The notes: a model not told the origin generated them from the sequence alone. A stretch of DNA of 7,829 nucleotides from Solirubrobacter sp035555675 (GCA_035555675.1 DATMGH010000085.1:1-7829), one strand, 5' to 3'; shown: positions 1 to 5,572, numbered from the stretch's first letter. Numbers and translations are program-made.

Positions 1-194
1 CCCCGCGCGGGCGCCAGCGCGCTGGTCAGCGAGAACGCCGCGATCAGCGCGCCCGCCTTCCCGGCCGAGCCGGCCAGGAAGATCAGGCTCAGCGGCAGCA
101 TCAGGAAGCCGACGCGTCCGAGCAGCGACGCGAGCAGCAGCCCGCGGACCGCTCGCTCCGCCAGGACGGACCGGTAGCCGGCTTGCCCCTGCAC
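1..194 (-). CDS. MFS transporter, N-terminal fragment (cut by window edge)
   Basis: Reading the minus strand from a GTG at 194-192 gives 64 codons open to the window edge. The product begins MQGQAGYRSVLAERAVRG and continues with a hydrophobic stretch (about residues 18-40) holding LLLASLLGRVGF, then a short Gly/Lys turn and a second hydrophobic stretch. A short YR-V-L cytoplasmic lead followed by LLxxLLGR and a membrane helix is typical of the start of 12-helix MFS permeases; the substrate cannot be told. An in-frame TAA lies four codons upstream of the GTG, so the start must be near here. No good Shine-Dalgarno is present. The hydrolase gene ends at 207, only 12 nt upstream, so translation is probably coupled and the two form one operon. 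Most of the protein lies outside the window, so the family call is moderate. Confidence 0.6.
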   Translation of the reverse strand, partial: MQGQAGYRSVLAERAVRGLLLASLLGRVGFLMLPLSLIFLAGSAGKAGALIAAFSLTSALAPAR

Positions 195-206
195 GCACGC
201 TGGAGC

Positions 207-1313
207 TTATGCGCAGCGGCGGGCGTTGCCCGGCCGCTTCGCGCATCCCTGCAATCGCCGGGCGATCCGCGTGAACGCCGCCAGCGACGGCGCGCTCGTG
301 ACGCGATCGCCGCGCAGCCGCCGCAGACCCGAATAGTCGAACGCGCTGTCCGTGATCCCCTCGTGCGAGAGCCACGTGTACCAGTAGACGCGTCCGATCC
401 GCAGCCGCTTTCGCTCGCGGCTGAGCAGCCGCAGCCCGCTCGTCAGCCGCTCCGCCTGCCCCCGCTCGGTCGTCTCGAACCCGCCGTGCTGGAGCGTCTT
501 GCCCTTCGCCGCCGGCCACGACAGCTCGGTGATCCAGACCGGCAACCGGCTGTCTCGCCGCTTTGACATCTCCTTGCGCGCGTACTGCACCAGCCGCACC
601 ACGTTCGACGGCTTGCCGGTGTACGGGTGCAACGCGACGACGTCGAACGCGCCGCGCGCGCCCGCCGCGTAGATCGCCCGCAGCGCCGTCCAGCTCTCGT
701 TCGGCAGCCCGGCCAGCACCGTCGTCGAGCCCGGGTCCGCCGCCTTCAGCGCCCGGTGCGCGCGCTTGAGCAGCGCGACGTACGGCGGCGCCCACGGGGC
801 CGCGTTCCAGTAGCGCGTGAGGTTGGGTTCGTTCCAGACCTGCCACGCGCGGACAGGTTGTCGGGGGACTTCCGGATGTTGCGCCCATAAGGAGCCGTTC
901 GGTCCATAACGTCCGACGAGCGCGGTCACGAACCGCGCGAAGTCCTCATTGTCGCGCGGGGGGGAAGCGAAATCATCCGGACGCTTCGCCGCCCAGCCCG
1001 GTGTCCCCTGAAGGACGGGCAGCACGGTCAGCCCGCGCTGCGCGGCAGCGAGGATCAGCGCGTCCGCGGCGTCGAACCGCAGCGCCCCGGGCTCCGGCTC
1101 GATCTGGCTCCAATACACGGCCGCGCGAACGGCCTCGGCGCCGCTGCCGGCCAGCCGGTCCCACTCCGCCGGGGCGGCGCTGAACGCCGGGTCGGTCATC
1201 GGCCCGTCGGCGACGACGCCGAGCCAGCCCCGTGGCACCTCGCGGCGTGCGGCGTCCGCCGTCACGGGGACGGCCAGCAGGGCGGCGAGGGCGACCAGCA
1301 CGACGCGCAACAT
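207..1313 (-). CDS. Secreted TIM-barrel glycoside hydrolase (GH5/GH39-like clan A fold)
   Basis: A 368-residue protein starting MLRVVLVALAALLAVPVTADA, a clear signal peptide with a likely AxA-type cleavage after residue 21, so it should be exported. The mature part looks like a clan GH-A (beta/alpha)8 barrel: VYWSQIEPEPG near residues 67-76, AWQVWNEPN at 157-164 with E162 as probable acid/base, ALHPY at 227-231, and WITELSWP at 260-267 with E263 as probable nucleophile. W311-Y-T-W may line the sugar site. The spacing of the two glutamates (about 100 residues) suits the clan, but the substrate is unknown. Two cysteines near the C-terminus (357, 367) could form a disulfide. The ATG at 1313 leaves an ideal signal peptide; ATGs at 1337 and 1355 are in frame, and 1355 has an AGGA 8 nt upstream, so a 14-residue longer form is possible. 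It is divergent from the GT4 gene and followed closely by an MFS gene, suggesting glycan trimming or remodelling. Confidence 0.82.
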   Translation of the reverse strand: MLRVVLVALAALLAVPVTADAARREVPRGWLGVVADGPMTDPAFSAAPAEWDRLAGSGAEAVRAAVYWSQIEPEPGALRFDAADALILAAAQRGLTVLPVLQGTPGWAAKRPDDFASPPRDNEDFARFVTALVGRYGPNGSLWAQHPEVPRQPVRAWQVWNEPNLTRYWNAAPWAPPYVALLKRAHRALKAADPGSTTVLAGLPNESWTALRAIYAAGARGAFDVVALHPYTGKPSNVVRLVQYARKEMSKRRDSRLPVWITELSWPAAKGKTLQHGGFETTERGQAERLTSGLRLLSRERKRLRIGRVYWYTWLSHEGITDSAFDYSGLRRLRGDRVTSAPSLAAFTRIARRLQGCAKRPGNARRCA

Positions 1314-1320
1314 CGGTACG

Positions 1321-1335
1321 TAGGATGGCGCGCTC
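1321..1335 (+). promoter_or_regulatory. Candidate -10 box (TAGGAT) for a leaderless GT4 mRNA
   Basis: TAGGAT at 1321-1326 fits the actinobacterial -10 pattern TANNNT and lies 9 nt before the ATG at 1336, so transcription would start at or very near the start codon. No convincing -35 hexamer and no well placed Shine-Dalgarno are visible. The same arrangement occurs before the genes starting at 5502 and 5596. Confidence 0.4.
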
Positions 1336-2490
1336 ATGCCGCGCACCGCGCTCATCCACGATTTCCTGCTCGACCTGCGCGGCGGCGAGCGCGTGTTCGC
1401 GGCCATCTGCGACGCCTATCCGGACGCGGACGTGTTCACCGCGGTCTACGACGAGCGCGGGACGGAGGGACGGTTCGCGGACCGCTCGCCGCAGGCGTCC
1501 TACCTCCAGCGCCTGCGGCCGACGGCGCGCACGTTCCGGCCGCTGCTGCCGCTGTACCCGGCGGCGATCGAGTCGCTGGACCTGCGCGGCTACGACGTCG
1601 TCATCTCGTCCTCGTCGGCGTGGGCGCACGGCGTGCTGGTCGACCCGGGCGCGATCCACGTCTGCTACTGCCACAACCCGTTCCGCTACGCGTGGTCCGA
1701 GCGCGAGGCGACGCTCGCGGCCCGCTCGCCGCTGACCCGCGCGCCGCTGCGCGCGCTGCTGTCGCGCTGGCGCCAGTGGGACTGGATCGCGGCGCAGCGC
1801 GTTGACGCCTACATCGCGAACTCGGCGATCACGGCGGCGCGGATCCGCCGCTACTTCGGGCGCGAGTCGACGATCCTGCACCCGCCGGTGGAGCTCGGCC
1901 GCTTCGCGCCCGGGCCGGTCGGCGACCACTACCTGGTGCTGGCCGAGCTGATGGCGCACAAGCGCATCGACGTGGCGATCCGCGCGTTCAACGCGCTCCG
2001 GCTGCCGCTGGTGGTCGTGGGGGACGGGCCGGAGGAGCGGCGGCTGCGCCGGCTCGCGGGGCCGACCGTGCGGCTCGCGGGGCGGCTGTCGGACCACGAG
2101 GTCGCCGACCTGCTGCGGTCCGCCCGCGCGCTCGTGGTGACGGCGGAGGAGGAGTTCGGGATCGCCGCGGTCGAGTCGCTCGCCTCCGGCCGGCCGGTGA
2201 TCGCCGTCCGCGCGGGCGGGGTGCTCGAGACCGTGACCGAGGGCGTCACGGGCGCGTTCTACGACGAGGGCGCGCTCGTGGACGTGCTGCGCGCGTTCGA
2301 TCCGCTGGCGGTCGACCCGGCGGCGTGCGTCGCCGCGGCGCAGCGCTTCAGCGTGGACGCGTTTCAGGCGCGGCTGCGGAGGATCGTGGCGAAGACCACA
2401 AGCTCGCCGCGCGTTCCCGAACGTTTAGGAAGCGGCCTCTTGCCTCGACGATTGTCGCGAAGAGACGCCGAATCCATGAGGAATCGTTAA
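1336..2490 (+). CDS. GT4 family glycosyltransferase, WbaZ-like (GT-B fold)
   Basis: A 384-residue cytoplasmic or membrane-associated retaining glycosyltransferase that should move a sugar from a nucleotide donor to a lipid-linked glycan; WbaZ-like relatives use GDP-mannose, but the donor here is unproven. Visible landmarks are the N-terminal IHDFLLDLRGGERV loop (residues 7-20), CYCHNPFRYAW (110-120), YIANS (159-163), the second Rossmann half with LAELMAHKRID (202-212) carrying donor-phosphate K209/R210, VVVGDGPEE (226-234), and the EX7E motif E272-E280 in EEEFGIAAVE. ATG 1336 begins directly with the conserved first beta strand. The last 30 or so codons (from about 2398) differ sharply in codon use and probably are a 3' extension into formerly non-coding DNA. 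It is head to head with the hydrolase and monocistronic, with the sigma gene beginning 271 bp downstream. Confidence 0.9.
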   Translation: MPRTALIHDFLLDLRGGERVFAAICDAYPDADVFTAVYDERGTEGRFADRSPQASYLQRLRPTARTFRPLLPLYPAAIESLDLRGYDVVISSSSAWAHGVLVDPGAIHVCYCHNPFRYAWSEREATLAARSPLTRAPLRALLSRWRQWDWIAAQRVDAYIANSAITAARIRRYFGRESTILHPPVELGRFAPGPVGDHYLVLAELMAHKRIDVAIRAFNALRLPLVVVGDGPEERRLRRLAGPTVRLAGRLSDHEVADLLRSARALVVTAEEEFGIAAVESLASGRPVIAVRAGGVLETVTEGVTGAFYDEGALVDVLRAFDPLAVDPAACVAAAQRFSVDAFQARLRRIVAKTTSSPRVPERLGSGLLPRRLSRRDAESMRNR

Positions 2491-2549
2491 ATCTCTCGCG
2501 TCGCGCGCACAAACTCCGTAACCCCATGACATGATTCGGGTTGTCTGTT

Positions 2550-2572
2550 GTGCGCGGACGACGTCTGCGCGC
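2550..2572 (+). terminator. Possible terminator-like hairpin after the GT4 gene
   Basis: GCGCGGAC (2552-2559) pairs with GTCTGCGC (2563-2570) around a GAC loop, with one G.U pair, and the stem extends to 2550/2572 by one wobble and one G-C pair. It lies 60 nt after the GT4 stop. There is no U-tract, so it is at best an actinobacterial-type hairpin terminator, and it could instead be part of a structured RNA. Confidence 0.35.
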
Positions 2573-2601
2573 CCTCGGCTCGTCGCTTGGGTCACAAGCT
2601 T

Positions 2602-2683
2602 AGCGGGGAGCCGGGGACCTCTTCGGAGGTTGCCCGCGTTCTGACACGGGCATCCTCAAAGAAGGACCGCTGCCGGCCCCGGC
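2602..2683 (+). ncRNA. Candidate structured RNA with possible pseudoknot
   Basis: Several helices can be drawn by eye. ACCTC/GAGGT (2617-2621/2626-2630) is capped by an exact C-UUCG-G tetraloop. TGCCCG/CGGGCA (2631-2636/2647-2652) is next to it, with two more inner pairs. TCCT/AGGA is at 2653-2656/2663-2666. AGCGG (2602-2606) can pair with CCGCT (2667-2671), and GCCGGGG (2610-2616) with CCCCGGC (2677-2683); these two helices cross, making a pseudoknot. CCCCGGC could instead close the local hairpin GCCGG-CC-CCGGC (2672-2683), so a switch is conceivable. It matches no riboswitch class I can recall with confidence. It lies upstream of the sigma promoter at 2713-2741, so it would need its own promoter, and I see no good one. 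High GC makes chance pairing likely. Confidence 0.3.
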
Positions 2684-2712
2684 GAAGTGTCGCGGGCGCC
2701 CACGCGGAGTGG

Positions 2713-2741
2713 TTGCGGACTCAACGAAATTGACCTATAAT
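2713..2741 (+). promoter_or_regulatory. Sigma-70 type promoter of the sigma factor gene
   Basis: TTGCGG (2713-2718) and a perfect TATAAT (2736-2741) are separated by exactly 17 nt, the ideal spacing. Transcription would begin near 2747-2750, giving a leader of only about 12-15 nt before the TTG at 2762. In a window this GC-rich a perfect -10 is unlikely by chance. It should be read by the housekeeping sigma factor. Confidence 0.82.
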
Positions 2742-2760
2742 TCCTACTGAACACGTAGGA
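2742..2760. promoter_or_regulatory. Inverted repeat TCCTAC-N7-GTAGGA over the +1 of the sigma promoter
   Basis: TCCTAC (2742-2747) and GTAGGA (2755-2760) are perfect 6-bp arms with 7 nt between. The repeat begins at the base after the -10 hexamer and spans the expected start point, where a bound repressor would block transcription. The right arm also supplies the AGGA just before the TTG codon, so its sequence may be kept for either reason. Confidence 0.42.
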
Positions 2761-2761
2761 C

Positions 2762-3667
2762 TTGAGACTTCGAGCGAAGGACCCCAAAACGAGCACTATC
2801 ACCGACACCCCCCGCCGCCGCGTCGAGAACGAGCACGAGGTCGACCCGACGCTCGACTCGCTCCAGCTGCTGCTGCGTGAGGCTGGCCGGTACCCGCTCC
2901 TGAAGCCCAGCGAGGAGATTGAGCTCGCGAAGCGAATCGAACGTGGAGACCTGGCCGCCAAGGAACGCATGATCAACTCCAACCTCCGCCTGGTGGTCGC
3001 GAACGCGCGCCGCTATCAGGGTCAGGGTCTCGCCCTCGGCGACCTGATCCAGGAGGGCATGCTGGGGCTGATCCGCGCCGTCGAGAAGTTCGACTGGCGC
3101 AAGGGCTTCCGGTTCTCCACGTACGCGACCCTCTGGATCCGTCAGGCGATTCAGCGTGGACTGGAGAACACGAGCCGGACGATCCGCCTGCCCGTGCATG
3201 TGGCGCAGCGCTCCCGCAAGGTCGGGCGCATCGAGCGTGAGCTCACGACGAAGCTCGGTCACGAGCCGTCGGACGAGGAGATCGCGCTCGCTGCGGACCT
3301 GCCGCTGGAGGACGTCATCGAGATCCGCAAGGCCGACCGTGCCGTGGTGAGCCTCGACAAGCCCGTGGGCGACGACGGCGACACCGCGTTCGGCGACCTG
3401 CTGGCGATCGAGACGCCCGCCGTGGACGAAGAGGTCCATGAGGCGCTGAAGTCCGAGACGCTCCTGACCGCCATCGCCGAGCTCCCTGAGCCCGAGCGTG
3501 ACGTGATCGAGATGCGGTTCGGCGCCGGCGACCGCGAGCCGCAGACCCTGTCGCAGGCAGGGCGCAAGCTCGGCGTCAGCACCGAGCGTGCCCGGCAGAT
3601 CGAGGAGCGCGCCCTCAAGCGCCTCTCTCAGCGGCCGGAGCTGATCGCTCTGCGCGAAGCCGCCTAG
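2762..3667 (+). CDS. RNA polymerase sigma factor, sigma-70 family (group 2-like, no region 1.1)
   Basis: A 301-residue sigma factor that directs RNA polymerase to promoters. Region 1.2 is at about 30-62 (DSLQLLLREAGRYPLL), region 2 at 71-140 (NSNLRLVV, GDLIQEGMLGLIRAVEKFD, FSTYATLWIRQAI), region 3 at about 147-225, and region 4 at 236-296 with the helix-turn-helix TLSQAGRKLGVSTERARQIE. Region 1.1 and long acidic inserts are missing, as in group 2 or short primary factors. Unlike primary sigmas, the region 2 tryptophan pair is LW (L124-W125), position 131 is Gln where Thr is usual, and the region 4.2 Arg of T-R-E-R-I-R-Q is Thr (T274). The TTG at 2762 is the only standard in-frame start near the conserved part, but its AGGA is just 1 nt away; a GAAGGA (2776-2781) lies 7 nt before an in-frame ACG at 2789. 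It is monocistronic, with its own promoter and terminator, and its codons are less GC-extreme than its neighbours', as for a well expressed conserved gene. Confidence 0.93.
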   Translation: MRLRAKDPKTSTITDTPRRRVENEHEVDPTLDSLQLLLREAGRYPLLKPSEEIELAKRIERGDLAAKERMINSNLRLVVANARRYQGQGLALGDLIQEGMLGLIRAVEKFDWRKGFRFSTYATLWIRQAIQRGLENTSRTIRLPVHVAQRSRKVGRIERELTTKLGHEPSDEEIALAADLPLEDVIEIRKADRAVVSLDKPVGDDGDTAFGDLLAIETPAVDEEVHEALKSETLLTAIAELPEPERDVIEMRFGAGDREPQTLSQAGRKLGVSTERARQIEERALKRLSQRPELIALREAA

Positions 3668-3678
3668 AACGTTGCTTC

Positions 3679-3705
3679 CGAGGCCCGGGTTCTACCCGGG
3701 CCTCG
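3679..3705. terminator. Strong hairpin terminator between convergent genes
   Basis: CGAGGCCCGGGT (3679-3690) and ACCCGGGCCTCG (3694-3705) make a perfect 12-bp stem with a TCT loop, 11 nt after the sigma stop codon, followed by the T-containing stretch CTGCTTT. It can act on the plus strand for the sigma gene. On the minus strand it overlaps the last codons of the GT2 gene, whose TAG (3694-3692) straddles the loop, so it may also end that transcript. Confidence 0.85.
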
Positions 3706-4525
3706 CTGCTTTAAGGAGCGCTTTGAGCTGAGCGCGCTCGCGGTCGTTAGGGCGCTTGACCGCGGCGCGGGTGGCGAACGTGAGCAGCTGGGCCGCGTCG
3801 TCCGCCGCCAGCGCGATCGCCCCGCGCCGGCTGCGCACGACGGCTCGCCGCTGCCGCGCGAGCAGCTCGAACGGCTCGCGGTCCCGGCTGTGACCGCCGA
3901 CGTGGGTGATCGCCAGGTCCGGGTGCAGGATCGTCGGGAGGCCCTGGCTTCTGGCTCTGAGGCAGAGGTCCATGTCCTCGGCGTACAGGTGGATGCCGGG
4001 GTCGAAGGGGCCCAGCCGTCGCAACGTCTCGGTACGGGCGGCGAGGCAGGCCGCGATCGCCCAGCCGACGCTGCGAGGGCGCGTCGCCCTGTAGGGCTCC
4101 GCTCGCCGGCGGATGGTGTCGGGCAGCCACGGCAGCGCTGCGGGCAGGAAGGCGCCGAGCGTGCCCGGGACCGGGTGGGCGCTGCGCTGGACGGTCCCGT
4201 CGGGGTTGTGCAGGCGGGGCGCGTGCAGGCCGGGCCGGCGTGCTCGGTGCGCGAGCGTCGCGAGCGCCTGGACGTCGCGCGTGTCGGGGTTGAGCAGGAC
4301 GGTGGTGGGCTGCGTGACCGCCTCGAGCCCGAGGTTGTTGGCGGCGCCGAAGCCCGGGTTGTCGCGGCGGACGATCAGCGTCGCGCCGCGCTTGGCGGCG
4401 AGCGCGGCGGCGCCGTCGTCGGGGCCGGTGTCGACGACGACGAGCTGCGGCGCGTCGAGCTCGGCCAGCAGCGGTTCGAGATGGGCGCGCGAGCGGTGGA
4501 TGACGATCACGACCGCGTAGCTCAC
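3692..4525 (-). CDS. GT2 family glycosyltransferase (rhamnosyltransferase-like, GT-A fold)
   Basis: A 277-residue inverting glycosyltransferase of the GT2 family, likely adding a sugar (rhamnose-type in many relatives, donor unproven) to a growing lipid-linked glycan. Landmarks: nucleotide-binding first strand VVIVIHRSRAHLEPLL (5-20), VVVDTGPDDG (29-38, where VDNxSxDG is usual), RRDNPGFGAANNLG (53-66), VLLNPDTR (76-83) with the metal-site D81, the acceptor-side GWAIAACLAARTETLRRLGPFD (154-175), YAEDMDLCLR (181-190) with the probable base in the ED-D cluster, and HVGGHS (208-213). GTG at 4525 is chosen because the upstream gene stops at TGA 4524-4522 (GTGA overlap) and GGAG lies 8 nt before it. 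A longer open frame continues to 5566 but is only the out-of-frame shadow of the upstream gene. The last codons run into the shared terminator hairpin. Confidence 0.92.
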   Translation of the reverse strand: MSYAVVIVIHRSRAHLEPLLAELDAPQLVVVDTGPDDGAAALAAKRGATLIVRRDNPGFGAANNLGLEAVTQPTTVLLNPDTRDVQALATLAHRARRPGLHAPRLHNPDGTVQRSAHPVPGTLGAFLPAALPWLPDTIRRRAEPYRATRPRSVGWAIAACLAARTETLRRLGPFDPGIHLYAEDMDLCLRARSQGLPTILHPDLAITHVGGHSRDREPFELLARQRRAVVRSRRGAIALAADDAAQLLTFATRAAVKRPNDRERAQLKALLKAARPG

Positions 4526-5502
4526 AGTGCGGCCTCCAGGCGGGCGACGGACGCGGCGACGTCGAAGTGCCGCTCGGCGCGGCGGCGGGCGGCGGGCGGC
4601 ATGGTGGAGTCGTCGAGGACGGCGCGGAGCGCTGCGGCGGCGGCGGTCGCGTCGCCGGGCGGGTAGAGCCGGCCGGTCTCGGGCGTCACGATCTCTCGCG
4701 GGCCGCCGGCGGCGGGGGCGACGACGGGGCGGCCGGCGGCGAGCGCCTCCACGAGCGCCATCCCGTACGGCTCGCGGTCGGCGCAGTGCAGGAGGACGTG
4801 GGCGCCGGCGAGCGCGCTGGGGACGTCGTCGACGGCGCCGATGCGGACGCGGTCGCCGAACGTTCGCGCGCGGCGGCGCAGCTCGGCTTCGACGCGGCCG
4901 TCGTCGCCGGGCAGCGTCGCGCCGGCGATCGTGAGGTGCAGGTCGGGGACGCGGGCGGCGACGTCGAGCGCGAGCTCCGGCCGCTTCCAGGCGACCAGCG
5001 CGCCGAGCACGAGCGCGTGGGGCGGGCCGGTAGGCAGTGGGCGCGGCGTGAACCGCTCGAGGTCGACGCCGGGATGCAGGATGGCGATGGGCCGCCCACC
5101 CACCGCGCGCGCGATCGCCTCGGACGCGGCCAGCACGCCGCGGGCGCGCCGGTTCGCGGTGCGCACCGCGGTTTTCACCGGGGGCGAGAGGAGATCGTGG
5201 TGGACCGCCAGGAAGGGGCGGAGCGTGCCGGCGGCGGCGAGCACGGCGCGGGCGCCCCAGGCGACCACAAAGTCCGGCTTCGCGCGCGCGATGTCCCGCG
5301 CCAGGCCGGCGATCCCCGCCGCGTTGCGCTTGAGCGGACGAGCGGCGATCGGCCGATGCTCCACGCCCGCCGCGCGCAGCCGGTCCGCCAGCGGGCCGTC
5401 CGGGCAGGCGACGACCGCGGGGCGGCTCAGCCGCGTCACGCAGTCGAGCAGGACCCGTTCGGCGCCGCCGAACGCGCCGGAGTAGGAGACGAACAGGAGC
5501 AT
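4522..5502 (-). CDS. GT4 family glycosyltransferase (GT-B fold)
   Basis: A 326-residue retaining glycosyltransferase, first gene of a two-gene minus-strand operon. Features: N-terminal LLFVSYSGAFGGAERVLLD (2-20) with the acceptor-side GGAER loop, AVHHDLLSP (99-107), ILHPGVDLERF (141-151), LGALVAWKRPELALD (166-180) with donor-phosphate K173/R174, TIAG (191-194), and the EX7E motif E244-E252 in EPYGMALVEALAAGRPVVA. It is shorter than the usual 370-400 residues, mainly in the N-terminal half, but all core motifs remain. ATG 5502 begins right at the first beta strand. No Shine-Dalgarno is visible; TAGGGT lies 9 nt upstream, so the mRNA may be leaderless. Its stop overlaps the GTG of the GT2 gene, so the two enzymes are probably made together and act in sequence. 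Donor and acceptor sugars cannot be told. Confidence 0.91.
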   Translation of the reverse strand: MLLFVSYSGAFGGAERVLLDCVTRLSRPAVVACPDGPLADRLRAAGVEHRPIAARPLKRNAAGIAGLARDIARAKPDFVVAWGARAVLAAAGTLRPFLAVHHDLLSPPVKTAVRTANRRARGVLAASEAIARAVGGRPIAILHPGVDLERFTPRPLPTGPPHALVLGALVAWKRPELALDVAARVPDLHLTIAGATLPGDDGRVEAELRRRARTFGDRVRIGAVDDVPSALAGAHVLLHCADREPYGMALVEALAAGRPVVAPAAGGPREIVTPETGRLYPPGDATAAAAALRAVLDDSTMPPAARRRAERHFDVAASVARLEAAL

Positions 5503-5517
5503 CCGACGGCCACCCTA
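5503..5517 (-). promoter_or_regulatory. Candidate -10 box (TAGGGT) for the GT4-GT2 operon
   Basis: On the minus strand TAGGGT (5517-5512) fits TANNNT and is 9 nt upstream of the ATG at 5502, placing the expected start point at or next to the ATG. It directly abuts the left arm of the inverted repeat at 5518-5532. No good -35 is seen at 17-19 nt. Confidence 0.42.
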
Positions 5518-5572
5518 TGACGGGTGGAGTCAGAAACCTTCCGGACAGGACGCTTCTTGACTCCACCCGTCA
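5518..5572. repeat. Perfect 15-bp inverted repeat in the divergent promoter, each arm TGAC-N7-GTCA
   Basis: TGACGGGTGGAGTCA (5518-5532) and its exact reverse complement TGACTCCACCCGTCA (5558-5572) are separated by 25 nt. Each arm is itself a partial palindrome with TGAC/GTCA ends, the form of a dimeric regulator's operator. Arm centres are 40 bp apart, close to four helical turns. The left arm touches the GT4 -10 box and the right arm overlaps the TTGACT -35 candidate (5557-5562) of the flippase gene, so one regulator could control both operons. No gene ends here and there is no T-tract, so a terminator role is unlikely. Confidence 0.75.

Larger units (their letters stand above)
2491..2712. 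other. Non-coding interval with several hairpins
   Basis: No convincing gene is seen between the GT4 stop and the sigma promoter; short open frames here have no family features and poor codon use. GC content is visibly lower at 2400-2550 than in flanking genes. The stretch holds a GC-rich hairpin at 2550-2572 and a compact set of hairpins at 2602-2683, described separately. Confidence 0.6.

Noticed and set aside
973..2097. A long minus-strand open frame (374 codons) across the GT4 gene.
   Set aside because: Its Arg/Gln/Pro-rich product has no domain features and is the usual shadow of GC-rich coding DNA. The plus-strand GT4 motifs explain the region.
2600..2690. A tRNA gene in the hairpin-rich interval.
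   Set aside because: There is no GGTTCGA-type T-loop, no proper anticodon arm and no 7-bp acceptor pairing.
2591..2700. A c-di-AMP (ydaO) or other known riboswitch, suggested by GGGAGCCGGGGACC-like sequence.
   Set aside because: The conserved GGTGAATC and CAGCTAAC elements are missing, and the element lies upstream of the sigma promoter. Only a generic structured-RNA candidate is supported.
4527..5520. Plus-strand open frames of 135-317 codons across the GT4-GT2 operon.
   Set aside because: Arg/Gly/Ala-rich shadows with no motif, opposite well supported genes.
4526..5566. The GT2 reading frame stays open far upstream, as if for a 624-residue protein.
   Set aside because: This part is an Arg/Pro/Ala-rich frame opposite no known domain and lies over the in-phase GT4 gene with full GT-B motifs. 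The GTGA overlap and GGAG mark the true GT2 start at 4525.
5518..5572. The inverted repeat as a transcription terminator.
   Set aside because: It lies between two divergent gene starts, so no transcript ends there, the loop is 25 nt and there is no T-tract.
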